A stretch of DNA of 64,000 bases from a virus. The position numbers and the translations under genes were made by a program. Below, one piece after another: positions 32,725-39,908 of this stretch (within the stretch, counting starts at the first letter, position 1; each line of letters opens with the position of its first letter). The notes below the pieces were generated by a model. It ran no database searches, had not been told where the DNA came from, and saw nothing but the letters and a program-made list of their open reading frames with translations. Where the stretch lies: IMG/VR virus record IMGVR_UViG_3300025785_001096, positions 62,001 through 126,000 of that record. One strand, written 5' to 3'.

Positions 32725-34244
32725 TGAGATTCTTAGAATTTGCACCCAGTCCTGAACGTGACGACGATGAAATGCCCAACCAGCTGCTGATATTGGCCAA
32801 TCGCTGGTGGAATGCCACAGATGAACAACCGCAAATTGAGCACGTGTTAAACAGTCTTGGCTGGAGCATACATCAAGTCGAAAGTGAAGATGATGCTGTT
32901 CAACTACAGCATCGTGATGGTACTACTTACTTTATTAGTGCTGACGAATTTGATCCAGACTTATTTGAAATCAGTGACGAGTTAAGACGTAATTACTTGC
33001 ACCGTGCTGGTCAGCAGGTTGATCGTAGACTTGACCGTATGGCACAAGCACGTGATCGTCTCGACAAGGGTTACGAAATCTATCACGCCGATCGTCCAGC
33101 TGGCGGCTCACAAATAGTAGATCGCTTTGAAGCAGATACTCCTGCTCTTGCAAGACGCTATTATGAACGGTTTATTCAAGATTATGATAGTGATGTAGAC
33201 TTTGATCTACGCTTACGACGTGCTACTGGTATCCTAGAAACTTTGTTAGCTCTTGAATCCGGCGATTGGTTGCTAGCTGAATCATCTCAAGGTGTTGAAA
33301 TTAAAAAAAGCAGTTTGTTTGATCAATCGCTAGTAACAAAAGCTCAATCGGCTCCGGGAATATCAGATAAAATAAAAGAATTTTTAAACTTTAGAATAAA
33401 CAATCCTGGACGAGTAATAGGTAACGACAAACCGTTTGCGTCAGCTGGTCCAATAGCACGTGCTTTACCAAAATTGCGTCATTATCATCTAACTAGAGAT
33501 TTGAGTTTGTTTTATTCTATGGAAGGTCGTGCCCCTGCTGTTATCAAATTGTACGGAGTATTCAGTCATAGCGATAGCGGAACAGGTACACCGGGCAATA
33601 TCAACAAACAAAAAAGTTTTGCACAGCAATTGATTAATCAACCTGTAAATGAATTAACCTTGGTTCCTACAGTGGCCAAAAGCAAGCGTGAGCACTTAGA
33701 CGTTATGCCTAACGATGGCCGACCTATCCCCAAAGGTGATGAAACCGAATACCTAGGTGACTTGGTAGCCGAGATGGGCAATGGATATCAACTATGGTCG
33801 TGGACCAGCCACGGTACTGTTACTTACTATGTGTTTGATACGGCGACACGTCGTTGCCAACTGGGCACCACCGGTCGCCCGTACAAGACAAACCGTGACA
33901 GTTTTATCATACAAGGTGTTTATTCAGGTCCACGCAATCGTTATCGTGCTGCTGATCTATATGCTTTCCTTGTACTCAATCGTGGCTTAACCTTGGTATC
34001 AGATTACAAACAAAGTGCTGGTGGCTATCGCGTGTGGCAAGAATTACAACGTCGCTATGGTCGTCGGATAAACATACACGGTTTTGATACACGCACCGAT
34101 GAACCAGTAAATGTATCAGCTGATCCCGAAGATGAGCCCGATACACACGTGGATCGTGATGTAGTTAAACGTGCCGGTCCTGCTATGAAAAAGGAACTGG
34201 GTTCTATCAGTAGAGACCTACGTTTTGTGGCAAGTGCAAGATGA
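32724..34244 (+). CDS. Multidomain unknown protein sharing the module of the upstream gene
   Basis: A 506-aa protein starting MRFLEFAPSPER (capsid-targeting-like). Residues ~115-170 are one copy of the upstream repeat module. Residues ~225-305 (PKLRHYHLTRDLSLFYSMEG, then IKLYGVFSHSDSG) recall the beta-sheet core of RelE/ParE-type toxins, without proof. Residues ~345-450 end in A-A-D-L-Y-A-F-L-V, LVSDYKQSAGGYRVWQEL and INIHGFD, which looks like the end of a GNAT-type fold. ATAATGA overlap with the amidoligase gene. No function can be assigned. Confidence 0.55.
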   Translation: MRFLEFAPSPERDDDEMPNQLLILANRWWNATDEQPQIEHVLNSLGWSIHQVESEDDAVQLQHRDGTTYFISADEFDPDLFEISDELRRNYLHRAGQQVDRRLDRMAQARDRLDKGYEIYHADRPAGGSQIVDRFEADTPALARRYYERFIQDYDSDVDFDLRLRRATGILETLLALESGDWLLAESSQGVEIKKSSLFDQSLVTKAQSAPGISDKIKEFLNFRINNPGRVIGNDKPFASAGPIARALPKLRHYHLTRDLSLFYSMEGRAPAVIKLYGVFSHSDSGTGTPGNINKQKSFAQQLINQPVNELTLVPTVAKSKREHLDVMPNDGRPIPKGDETEYLGDLVAEMGNGYQLWSWTSHGTVTYYVFDTATRRCQLGTTGRPYKTNRDSFIIQGVYSGPRNRYRAADLYAFLVLNRGLTLVSDYKQSAGGYRVWQELQRRYGRRINIHGFDTRTDEPVNVSADPEDEPDTHVDRDVVKRAGPAMKKELGSISRDLRFVASAR

Positions 34245-34597
34245 GAGCTAAAGAATTTCAAACAGTTCCAGCTGAAAAAATCTTAGACTACGTGAAACGC
34301 ACACAAGGTGACGGCCATTTTCATATGGACCATCTGATTACCGATCACCCCAATTGGCGCCTGACCCAGATACCATTGAAAAAATTACGCATTCCTGGCA
34401 CAGATTCAGAACAGGCGGATCCATACAATCGCGTATTAGATACCAACATAGATTATGCTGACAGTCTAGATCCTGCGGATATTCGGCGTCGTCCTATTGT
34501 GGTAGATACCAATGGTGTTATAATAGATGGCAATCATCGTGCCTATCAAGCACATCAATTGAAATGGCAGTCAATTCCTGCTTACGTACCTGCATAA
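34241..34597 (+). CDS. ParB/sulfiredoxin-fold protein
   Basis: A 118-aa protein. RRPIVVDTNGVIIDGNHRAY is the ParB N-terminal/sulfiredoxin nucleotide-binding signature (P-I-V-V-x-x-N-G-x-I-x-D-G-N-H-R). The position is CTP/ATP-binding in ParB-like proteins, and phage relatives include nucleases. The N-terminus MRAKEFQTVPAE follows the capsid-targeting-like pattern of its three upstream neighbours. Last gene before a bidirectional terminator. Confidence 0.75.
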   Translation: MRAKEFQTVPAEKILDYVKRTQGDGHFHMDHLITDHPNWRLTQIPLKKLRIPGTDSEQADPYNRVLDTNIDYADSLDPADIRRRPIVVDTNGVIIDGNHRAYQAHQLKWQSIPAYVPA

Positions 34598-34598
34598 A

Positions 34599-34626
34599 AC
34601 AAAACCCGCACTAGGCGGGTTTTTCT
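34599..34626. terminator. Bidirectional rho-independent terminator
   Basis: AAAACCCGC / GCGGGTTTTT with a short loop between two convergent genes. T-runs are present on both strands, so it should stop transcription from both sides. Confidence 0.9.
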
Positions 34627-34652
34627 TTGAAGTATTATTGTTTTTTTACAAA

Positions 34653-35270
34653 TTAAACCATTGCGTAAACAACTGTGCGTGTTACGCCTTTTTCTGCCAA
34701 CTGTGGAACAAAGAACATATCCAAGTAAGGATTAGAACTTTGATCAGCAGCATTCAAATATTGGTGAGTAGCAATCACATTGGCACCGTTAATGACTAAG
34801 TCTGTCAATTTGCCATAGTGTTCATATGTTTCTAAACCAGCAACAAATGTGTCAATGTATGCATCAGTTGGGCTGGTAAATGTGTAAGTTGTTGTAACAG
34901 TATAAGGAGCATCAATACCAGCAACAGTTACAGCAGCTGCACGTTCAGCTGCAGTGGCATATGAAGTCAACGGAAAGCTGTTGGAAATTCTGTAGTCTTG
35001 GAATTCTTTAGCACCAGCAATGCCATAAGCAGTTTCTGCTGTGCTTAACGCATTTAAGTCTGGATAATTTACCACACGAGTTTGTGTCAAACCATCATCG
35101 CTGATTGTTTCTGTTACAGTGACACCAGCAGTTTTTAATGCCTGGCTGATGGATTGGAATTGTGGAAGTACAGATGCATCGCCCGAAGCAACTGCGGCAC
35201 GACCTGCTACAGAATAAAAATCTACAGTAGTGTTTGGACGGCTTAATACGATAGTTTTGGTGATTGCCAT
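34653..35270 (-). CDS. Unknown, probably virion-associated protein
   Basis: A 205-aa Thr/Ala-rich protein without signal peptide (MAITKTIVLSRPNTTVDFYS). Composition and beta-rich pattern resemble small phage structural proteins. It stands alone on the minus strand between a late promoter motif and a bidirectional terminator, with an AAGGAT ribosome site. No family recognised. Confidence 0.6.
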   Translation of the reverse strand: MAITKTIVLSRPNTTVDFYSVAGRAAVASGDASVLPQFQSISQALKTAGVTVTETISDDGLTQTRVVNYPDLNALSTAETAYGIAGAKEFQDYRISNSFPLTSYATAAERAAAVTVAGIDAPYTVTTTYTFTSPTDAYIDTFVAGLETYEHYGKLTDLVINGANVIATHQYLNAADQSSNPYLDMFFVPQLAEKGVTRTVVYAMV

Positions 35271-35293
35271 TTTAAAAAATCCTTATGATAATG

Positions 35294-35301
35294 TATTTAT
35301 G
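35294..35301 (-). promoter_or_regulatory. Minus-strand late promoter motif
   Basis: Minus-strand reading CATAAATA, about 18 nt plus ribosome site before the ATG at 35270. Confidence 0.6.
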
Positions 35302-35350
35302 CGTCAAGTCTAATAAGATAGTCTGTTGTTAAAAAACTACACTTATTTGG

Positions 35351-35379
35351 TTGACTCAAAATTTGAAATAATCTATAAT
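35351..35379 (+). promoter_or_regulatory. Early-type promoter
   Basis: TTGACT, 17 nt, TATAAT, upstream of the 35417 gene. Divergent from the late promoter at 35294. Confidence 0.85.
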
Positions 35380-35416
35380 TGTATTTATCGTAAACATTAA
35401 AAGGCGTTAGAAAACT

Positions 35417-35650
35417 ATGTCATATACAGTTTTTAAACACGATCCCAAGTGGCAACCACGCAAAGGCCTAGAAGGCCCGTTTCACTATCCCAATGGGCAG
35501 GTGCTATACTACGATCCTCAAGCGGGTCAATATTACGACCCTACCACCGATTTTTATGTGGACAATGCAGATGTTGCGAAATTACAACAGTCTATTCTTG
35601 ACGCCATTGCACGGGATTATTGTGATCCGTGGCAGTTTGTAACAGTCTAA
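35417..35650 (+). CDS. Unknown small protein
   Basis: A 77-aa protein with a Tyr/Pro/Asp-rich middle (YPNGQVLYYDPQAGQYYDPT) and helical C-terminus. Own early promoter. No motif recognised. The tyrosine-rich beta-hairpin pattern could bind protein or nucleic acid. Confidence 0.6.
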   Translation: MSYTVFKHDPKWQPRKGLEGPFHYPNGQVLYYDPQAGQYYDPTTDFYVDNADVAKLQQSILDAIARDYCDPWQFVTV

Positions 35651-35656
35651 TTTGGG

Positions 35657-35685
35657 TTGACCCAAAAATGCCAAAATGCTATAAT
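35657..35685 (+). promoter_or_regulatory. Early-type promoter cassette
   Basis: TTGACC, 17 nt, TATAAT with GCCAAAATGC at the spacer end. It begins 7 nt after the previous stop. Confidence 0.9.
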
Positions 35686-35714
35686 ACTTGTATAGTGAAT
35701 AACAAGGAGTTGAA

Positions 35715-35927
35715 ATGTTCGAAACACTAGTAGATCAATTGGTTAAAGTGACACTCACAAATGAGCCAGTCAAAACTGAGTTTTACAATGGTACCTTGTT
35801 TGTTCGTACCATTACCGAAACGCAGGCTCGCACGGTGTTTCATCGATTAAGCGAGACATTTGGGTTAGGTAAAGTCGTTGTTAGCCCAATTGGCGATACT
35901 GGCGAATTTGCTTACGATTTTATCTAA
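35715..35927 (+). CDS. Unknown small protein
   Basis: A 70-aa alpha/beta protein (VKTEFYNGTLFVRTITETQA). Ribosome site AAGGAG. No recognised family. First of five closely spaced small genes. Confidence 0.6.
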   Translation: MFETLVDQLVKVTLTNEPVKTEFYNGTLFVRTITETQARTVFHRLSETFGLGKVVVSPIGDTGEFAYDFI

Positions 35928-35936
35928 GGAGACAGT

Positions 35937-36092
35937 ATGACCAAAAAACATTTTATCGCAATGGCTCAAGAAATCAAGGCAATTCCTGTTTTGTCGGAGC
36001 GATTGACAGCGGCCATTGCGTTTTGCAAAGTGGCACGAATGGCCAATCCTAGATTTGATCAGGCCCGTTTTTTAGATGCGTGTGAGGTTTGA
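35937..36092 (+). CDS. Small conserved plasmid/phage-type protein
   Basis: A 51-aa helical protein after AAGGAG. The pattern M-T-K-K-H-F...N-P-R-F-D-x-x-R-F-L-x-A-C is one I associate with a widespread short hypothetical family in phages and plasmids. No function known. Confidence 0.65.
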   Translation: MTKKHFIAMAQEIKAIPVLSERLTAAIAFCKVARMANPRFDQARFLDACEV

Positions 36093-36093
36093 T

Positions 36094-36369
36094 ATGATCA
36101 ATGTCACTGATATTCGTTCAGCATTGGTAACAGGTCAATTTGGCAATGCCGACTTGATTGCTATTCAAGAAGCCCTGACCTTTGCTCGCAATCAATTGGC
36201 TCGCCGCAATACTGGTCAATTTCTCAAAGGCGACACAGTAAAATTCAAGTCCAGCCGTAATAACCAGTTTTACCAAGGCGTGATTGAAAAGGTCAATATC
36301 AAGAATATTTTGGTTCGCACTCCAGTTGGTGTATATCGCGTACCAGCCAATATGGTAGAAACAGTATGA
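36094..36369 (+). CDS. Small SH3/KOW-like protein
   Basis: A 91-aa protein; ATG 36094 is preferred over 36076. A helical N-terminus is followed by FLKGDTVKFKSSRNNQFYQG and VGVYRVPANMVE, a five-stranded SH3/KOW-like barrel often seen binding nucleic acid. One base after the preceding stop. Confidence 0.6.
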   Translation: MINVTDIRSALVTGQFGNADLIAIQEALTFARNQLARRNTGQFLKGDTVKFKSSRNNQFYQGVIEKVNIKNILVRTPVGVYRVPANMVETV

Positions 36370-36452
36370 TCATCGTTGATGTTGGGTTGGTGTTTGTTGC
36401 AGTAGGTATTGTTGGTTTAATTGTGTCGTATTTGATATGGAGAACATTATGA
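36366..36452 (+). CDS. Tiny single-span membrane protein
   Basis: 28 aa, almost all one membrane helix (GLVFVAVGIVGLIVSYLIW). Overlaps its neighbours by 4 nt on both sides, supporting translation. Confidence 0.5.
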   Translation: MIIVDVGLVFVAVGIVGLIVSYLIWRTL

Positions 36453-36577
36453 GAATGTTTATTGCAGGTACTATCTTTGGTTTGGTTTTGGCTACCGTGG
36501 GCTTTTCGGGTATTGCTAGAATGTTGGATCGCGGAGTTGACGTGGTCAAAACCCAAAGTACAGAGTTGGCCAAGTAA
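36449..36577 (+). CDS. Small membrane protein
   Basis: 42 aa with one membrane helix (FIAGTIFGLVLATVGFSGIA) and an amphipathic C-terminal helix (DRGVDVVKTQSTEL). Similar tiny proteins are frequent in phage genomes. Role unknown. Confidence 0.6.
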   Translation: MRMFIAGTIFGLVLATVGFSGIARMLDRGVDVVKTQSTELAK

Positions 36578-36604
36578 TTTTGGCAAAAGAATTTCATATT
36601 TAGG

Positions 36605-36633
36605 TTGACTCTAAATTCGAATTAACTTATAAT
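36605..36633 (+). promoter_or_regulatory. Early-type promoter
   Basis: TTGACT, 17 nt, TATAAT, 69 nt before the ATG at 36702. Confidence 0.85.
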
Positions 36634-36701
36634 ATGAAATATGTTGGAGTGTGTCCAGCATAATTTAACTGTAGTTTTTAACTTAAATGGAGTGTTTTAA
36701 A

Positions 36702-37028
36702 ATGGATAAATTGTTCAAAGTTGGTGGCGTTTCTAAGACTAAAGGTCAATACAAAGTGCGTTTCGCATCTGATATGACTCGTGTCAAGATCTTGGCCAAG
36801 ACTGATAGTGATATCAATCTTGTTGAGTTGCCAAAAGCAATGACCAAGCCAGAATTGGTAACTTTCTTGAAAGGTACTGATTTGTATGCTAACGGTAATT
36901 ACCGTGCAGCTATCGATGCAGCTGATGCCAAGTACAATGGTACCGTATCTGCCAAAGCTGGTAAAGTCAAGCCAAGCCTTGATGCTATCAAAGCTCGTGC
37001 AACAGCCAAAGACGCTGTAGCTGAGTAA
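36702..37028 (+). CDS. Unknown basic protein
   Basis: A 108-aa Lys/Ala-rich protein (KTKGQYKVRFASDMTRVKIL, then a helical Ala-rich C-terminus). Start chosen after GGAG; an ATG at 36687 is weaker. The basic N-terminal half could bind nucleic acid. It is followed directly by a structured, non-coding stretch. Confidence 0.55.
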   Translation: MDKLFKVGGVSKTKGQYKVRFASDMTRVKILAKTDSDINLVELPKAMTKPELVTFLKGTDLYANGNYRAAIDAADAKYNGTVSAKAGKVKPSLDAIKARATAKDAVAE

Positions 37029-37033
37029 TACTC

Positions 37034-37218
37034 GTAAGGGCATCGCTGGGAAGCGTATTAGCCCCTTACTATCAGCAAGTGTTTGAGACGGAAACATAGG
37101 TATCGTTGGCAGACGTGTCAACTATGCGGGCCTAACTGGCGTGGAACAGGTCCTAACATAACTAGCCATACGCTATTGCCGGGAAGCACCCGACGCATAA
37201 ATTGGCACTCGAACACTT
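37034..37218 (+). ncRNA. Candidate structured RNA upstream of tmRNA
   Basis: No good reading frame is found from 37029 to 37226. Two closed elements are visible. GTAAGGG (37034) pairs with CCCTTAC (37063), around a CGCT-GGGA-AGCG hairpin. AAGTGTTTGAG (37077) pairs with CTCGAACACTT (37208), 11 bp with one G-U, enclosing ~120 nt. The enclosed part holds TTGGCA/TGTCAA, GGGCCT/AGGTCC, CGGG/CCCG and ATGCG/CGCAT stems. No T-run follows, so it is not a simple terminator. Confidence 0.5.
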
Positions 37219-37226
37219 ACTAATAG

Positions 37227-37234
37227 TATAAATA
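37227..37234 (+). promoter_or_regulatory. T4-consensus late promoter
   Basis: Exact TATAAATA. The base 6 nt downstream is the A of an ATG (37240), predicting a leaderless message that could continue into the tmRNA. Confidence 0.6.
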
Positions 37235-37239
37235 TGATT

Positions 37240-37320
37240 ATGACATATTTAGCCTGTTTGATCGCTGTAGCAGTTTTACTCTATGTAATGATAGAGATAA
37301 AAAACTGGTTGGATTTTTAA
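37240..37320 (+). CDS. Tiny membrane peptide, leaderless
   Basis: 26 aa, mainly one membrane helix (LACLIAVAVLLYVMIEI). An ATG six bases earlier (37234) falls inside the TATAAATA box, so 37240 is the likelier start. No ribosome site. It is the only frame between the structured RNA and the tmRNA. Confidence 0.4.
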   Translation: MTYLACLIAVAVLLYVMIEIKNWLDF

Positions 37321-37321
37321 A

Positions 37322-37667
37322 GAATTGTTGTAACTCCTTTAGAGTGAAGGCATTGCGGACGTGGGTGCGATTCCCACCACCTCCACCTAAACGTATTGTT
37401 GATCTGGGACACGAAGTCGTGCAGTTAGTCTAAGATCCCATTGTTTAGTGGGTACACAGGGGCAGATCCTGTACAGTATGTTTAGTTGGGGGTGACTAGT
37501 TTCGACGTGGTGAGATAGCAACGAAGGCAACAGGACAGAGCAGTCCAAAAAACTAAAAAAAGTAAACGCAAACGACTCACAGTTCGCATTGGCAGCCTAA
37601 GGGCCGCCTAGGGCAGGAAATGCCTCGTAACAGAAACAACCATTGTGTTGCCTAAAAACAACACCTT
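37322..37667 (+). ncRNA. ssrA: Circularly permuted (two-piece) tmRNA
   Basis: tmRNA rescues stalled ribosomes and tags the product for ClpP-type proteolysis. The acceptor piece comes first: T-stem GTGGG (37361) / CCCAC (37373) with a 7-nt loop, then 3' acceptor strand CACCTCC (37378-37384), discriminator A and CC. About 100 nt later the coding piece begins with GGGGGTG (37488-37494), which pairs fully with that strand (one G-U), then ACTAGTTTCGACG, typical of a tmRNA 5' end. The tag frame 37568-37600 reads ANDSQFALAA then TAA. CTAAACGTA/TATGTTTAG closes the loop between pieces. The genome has CCT, not CCA, at the 3' end. Outer ends are approximate. Confidence 0.9.
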
Positions 37668-37694
37668 AAACCCCCTGAAAATGGGGGTTTTTGC
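37668..37694 (+). terminator. Rho-independent terminator of tmRNA
   Basis: AACCCCC / GGGGGTT with loop TGAAAAT and T-run. Confidence 0.9.
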
Positions 37695-37709
37695 TGGCCT
37701 AAATTTTGG

Positions 37710-37738
37710 TTGATCCAAAAAGGCCAAAATGCTATAAT
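37710..37738 (+). promoter_or_regulatory. Early-type promoter cassette
   Basis: TTGATC, 17 nt, TATAAT with GCCAAAATGC at the spacer end. Nearly the same ~55 nt as at 35657. Confidence 0.9.
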
Positions 37739-37768
37739 ACTTGTATAGTTAATAAAAAGGAGCTAGAA

Positions 37769-37999
37769 ATGAGTCAAGTACAATACAAAGTAGGTGATGA
37801 TGTTAGTCACGGTATCGGCGGCGATCGTTACTATGATGGCAAAATTTCCCGTATTACCAAGCGTTTTATTTTCACAGATTCAGGTCGTCAATACACTCGC
37901 AAAGAGGACAAAAATGGTCGTGTGTATTACACCCAAACCGGTTGTCGGTACTGCTACCTGATTCCAGGTATTCAAGAGTATATGGACCCGCATTTTTGA
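37769..37999 (+). CDS. Unknown small protein
   Basis: A 76-aa protein after AAAAAGGAG. VGDDVSHGIGGDRYYDGKIS and FIFTDSGRQYTRKE suggest a small beta-barrel (KOW or SH3-like). C-terminus with two Cys. Similar short proteins occur in T4-like phages; role unknown. Confidence 0.6.
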   Translation: MSQVQYKVGDDVSHGIGGDRYYDGKISRITKRFIFTDSGRQYTRKEDKNGRVYYTQTGCRYCYLIPGIQEYMDPHF

Positions 38000-38005
38000 T
38001 TTGGG

Positions 38006-38034
38006 TTGACCCAAAATTGCCAAAATGCTATAAT
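38006..38034 (+). promoter_or_regulatory. Early-type promoter cassette
   Basis: TTGACC, 17 nt, TATAAT, spacer end GCCAAAATGC. It starts 6 nt after the previous stop. Confidence 0.9.
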
Positions 38035-38062
38035 GTTACATACAGTTAAAAAAGGAGCCGAA

Positions 38063-38398
38063 ATGACCAGTGCAGATATTCAAAACATTTTGATCGAAGC
38101 CAAACAGGCCGCTCGCGAAGCCGCTGAACAGTTCTTCCAGGAGAAGTTGGGCGGTGTTGACAAATACTCGTGCGGTTTTGCCTGGGTAGAGATCTACGGT
38201 GTCAAAGGCAATACTAAATTGGGCCGGGCATTCAAAGCCGCAGGCATCAACAAGAATTATTCCGGTGCTTACTCAATTTGGAATCCAGCAGGCCTTGGTG
38301 TGCAAAACATTGACACCCTTGAAGCAGGTGCTGAAGCGGCAGCCCGGGTTTTTGAGAAGTATGGTTTCCGTGCTTATGCTGGTAGCCGTTTAGACTAA
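38063..38398 (+). CDS. Unknown small protein
   Basis: A 111-aa alpha/beta protein (AWVEIYGVKGNTKLGRAFKA, GAEAAARVFEKYGFRAYAGS). Strong ribosome site AAAGGAG. Looks like a conserved phage accessory protein, no known activity. TAATG overlap with the SWIM protein. Confidence 0.6.
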   Translation: MTSADIQNILIEAKQAAREAAEQFFQEKLGGVDKYSCGFAWVEIYGVKGNTKLGRAFKAAGINKNYSGAYSIWNPAGLGVQNIDTLEAGAEAAARVFEKYGFRAYAGSRLD

Positions 38399-38742
38399 TG
38401 AAGTTCTACAAAGAAACCACAAAAGATTGGGCGGCACCAACGCCCAATCACATTTACTTGCTGTCAACAGACAAGAGCAAAATGTACGGTTACATCAAAG
38501 CCGGTACCGAAGAAGTAACAGTGGTCAAAAAGGCCTATCCGTTTGATGCTCGACGTAGAACTTTTCGAGAAGTGCCAGAATTAGGCGAGTTAAGTTTGGA
38601 CGATGTCCGTACTGAAACCTGGGAATTTGTAGGCAGTAAGGGCGACAAGTATATTGTTGAGAAAACGGATAATATGTTAAAATGCAGTTGTCCAGGTTTT
38701 ACATATCGCGGTGATTGCAAGCACGTCAGGGAGATTGCATAA
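38398..38742 (+). CDS. SWIM zinc-finger protein
   Basis: A 114-aa protein whose last ~20 residues form a SWIM-type zinc site: C-S-C then C-K-H (KCSCPGFTYRGDCKHVREI). SWIM domains bind DNA or protein. The upstream part is a small beta-rich domain. Coupled to both neighbours by overlapping stop and start codons. Confidence 0.75.
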   Translation: MKFYKETTKDWAAPTPNHIYLLSTDKSKMYGYIKAGTEEVTVVKKAYPFDARRRTFREVPELGELSLDDVRTETWEFVGSKGDKYIVEKTDNMLKCSCPGFTYRGDCKHVREIA

Positions 38743-39197
38743 TGGGAACTAGATCAAGTATTGCCATCAAACACGGTGAGCGAATCAAGGCCATCTACTG
38801 TCATTGGGACGGTTATCTTGAAGGTGTGGGTGCGACCTTGTCGGAACACTATTCCAGTTCACCCAAAGTAAACAATCTAATTGCTTTGGGTGATGTCAGT
38901 AGCCTGGGCGAAGAAATTGGAGTTGAACACGCATTCAGCACCATGAATTTGACCGACGAAGAAAAACAAGCCTACGAACTCGAACACGGACGTTCTTGTA
39001 CCTTTTACGGTCGTGACCGCGGCGAAGAAGGCGTGGAGTTTCGCAGTTTTGGTTCTGAAGCCGAATGGATTGATCATTATGAAGGTGCCGGTGCTCAATA
39101 TTTTTACTTGTTTGATCACGGTGTTTGGTACTATTCAACTGGCGGCGACTTGCTACCTTTACACGAACATTTAAAACAGGAGACAGCAAATGCCTAA
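38742..39197 (+). CDS. Conserved phage-type unknown protein
   Basis: A 151-aa protein starting MGTRSSIAIKHGERIKAIYC with HWDGYLEGVG. This N-terminal pattern (G-T-R-S-x-I-x-x-x...Y-C-H-W-D-G-Y) is frequent in hypothetical phage and plasmid proteins. Function unknown. Overlaps the next gene by 8 nt. Confidence 0.7.
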   Translation: MGTRSSIAIKHGERIKAIYCHWDGYLEGVGATLSEHYSSSPKVNNLIALGDVSSLGEEIGVEHAFSTMNLTDEEKQAYELEHGRSCTFYGRDRGEEGVEFRSFGSEAEWIDHYEGAGAQYFYLFDHGVWYYSTGGDLLPLHEHLKQETANA

Positions 39198-39732
39198 TTG
39201 GTGTGGAAATACCCTAACAATCACTCACGAAAATCCTGCAATGATTAGTCGTGCCAAAGCGGCCTTTGCCGAAGGTAACTTTTTAAATGAGTTTATTCCT
39301 AACCCCGCAGGTGAGTGGGACTACGATTGGTCCGTTGCAAACTGGGGTACCAAATGGGACGTGGGCGATGGCAACGGCATCCAAACCTGGGACGATCACG
39401 AACTGGTTGTTTATTTTGATAGTGCGTGGAGCCCTCCTATTACAGCCTACGAAAAATTGATGGACCTGGGTTTTACAGTCTATGCTACCTACTATGAACC
39501 AGGCTCGGCTTTTGCTGGTATTTGGGAAGATGGTATAGACGACCATTATGACCTATCGGGTATGGATTCGGGCGATGTTGAACAGCAGTTGCCATCCGAA
39601 TTAAATGACACATTTGGTATTTCGGAAACAATGGCCGAGTACGAAGCTGAACAAGAAGATGAAGTCACAGTCTGGTACAAAGACGGGGTCGAAGCAACCG
39701 GACTTATACCACACGAGGTTCCAAAAAAATGA
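39190..39732 (+). CDS. YubB/DUF1281-like ferredoxin-fold protein
   Basis: A 180-aa protein: MPNWCGNTLTI, FIPNPAGEWDYDW, ANWGTKWDV and FDSAWSPP are the hallmarks of the DUF1281/YubB-like family found on plasmids and phages, which has a ferredoxin-like fold and no established function. Acidic C-terminal tail. Ribosome site CAGGAG. Confidence 0.8.
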   Translation: MPNWCGNTLTITHENPAMISRAKAAFAEGNFLNEFIPNPAGEWDYDWSVANWGTKWDVGDGNGIQTWDDHELVVYFDSAWSPPITAYEKLMDLGFTVYATYYEPGSAFAGIWEDGIDDHYDLSGMDSGDVEQQLPSELNDTFGISETMAEYEAEQEDEVTVWYKDGVEATGLIPHEVPKK

Positions 39733-39905
39733 TACTGGCTCAAATTGGGTTGTTTCTTAGTATAGGATTGGGCATTGGATTTTTTGGTGCTATGTTGGTG
39801 GCCGCCCTATTAGATTGGCGTCAGGCTCGACAGCAACGCAAGGATCAAGTGTGGACTGAATTGAAACGTACCGATTATGAACCACGTAGACCGGCAGCAA
39901 AATAA
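39729..39905 (+). CDS. Small membrane protein
   Basis: 58 aa with one long N-terminal membrane segment (GLFLSIGLGIGFFGAMLVAA) and a charged cytoplasmic tail (DWRQARQQRKDQVW). ATGA overlap with the preceding gene. Confidence 0.6.
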   Translation: MILAQIGLFLSIGLGIGFFGAMLVAALLDWRQARQQRKDQVWTELKRTDYEPRRPAAK

Positions 39906-39908
39906 CAC

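Noticed and set aside
36990-37220. Group I intron or known ribozyme near the tmRNA
   Set aside because: I did not find hammerhead core sequences or group I conserved core elements; the region is listed only as an unassigned structured RNA.
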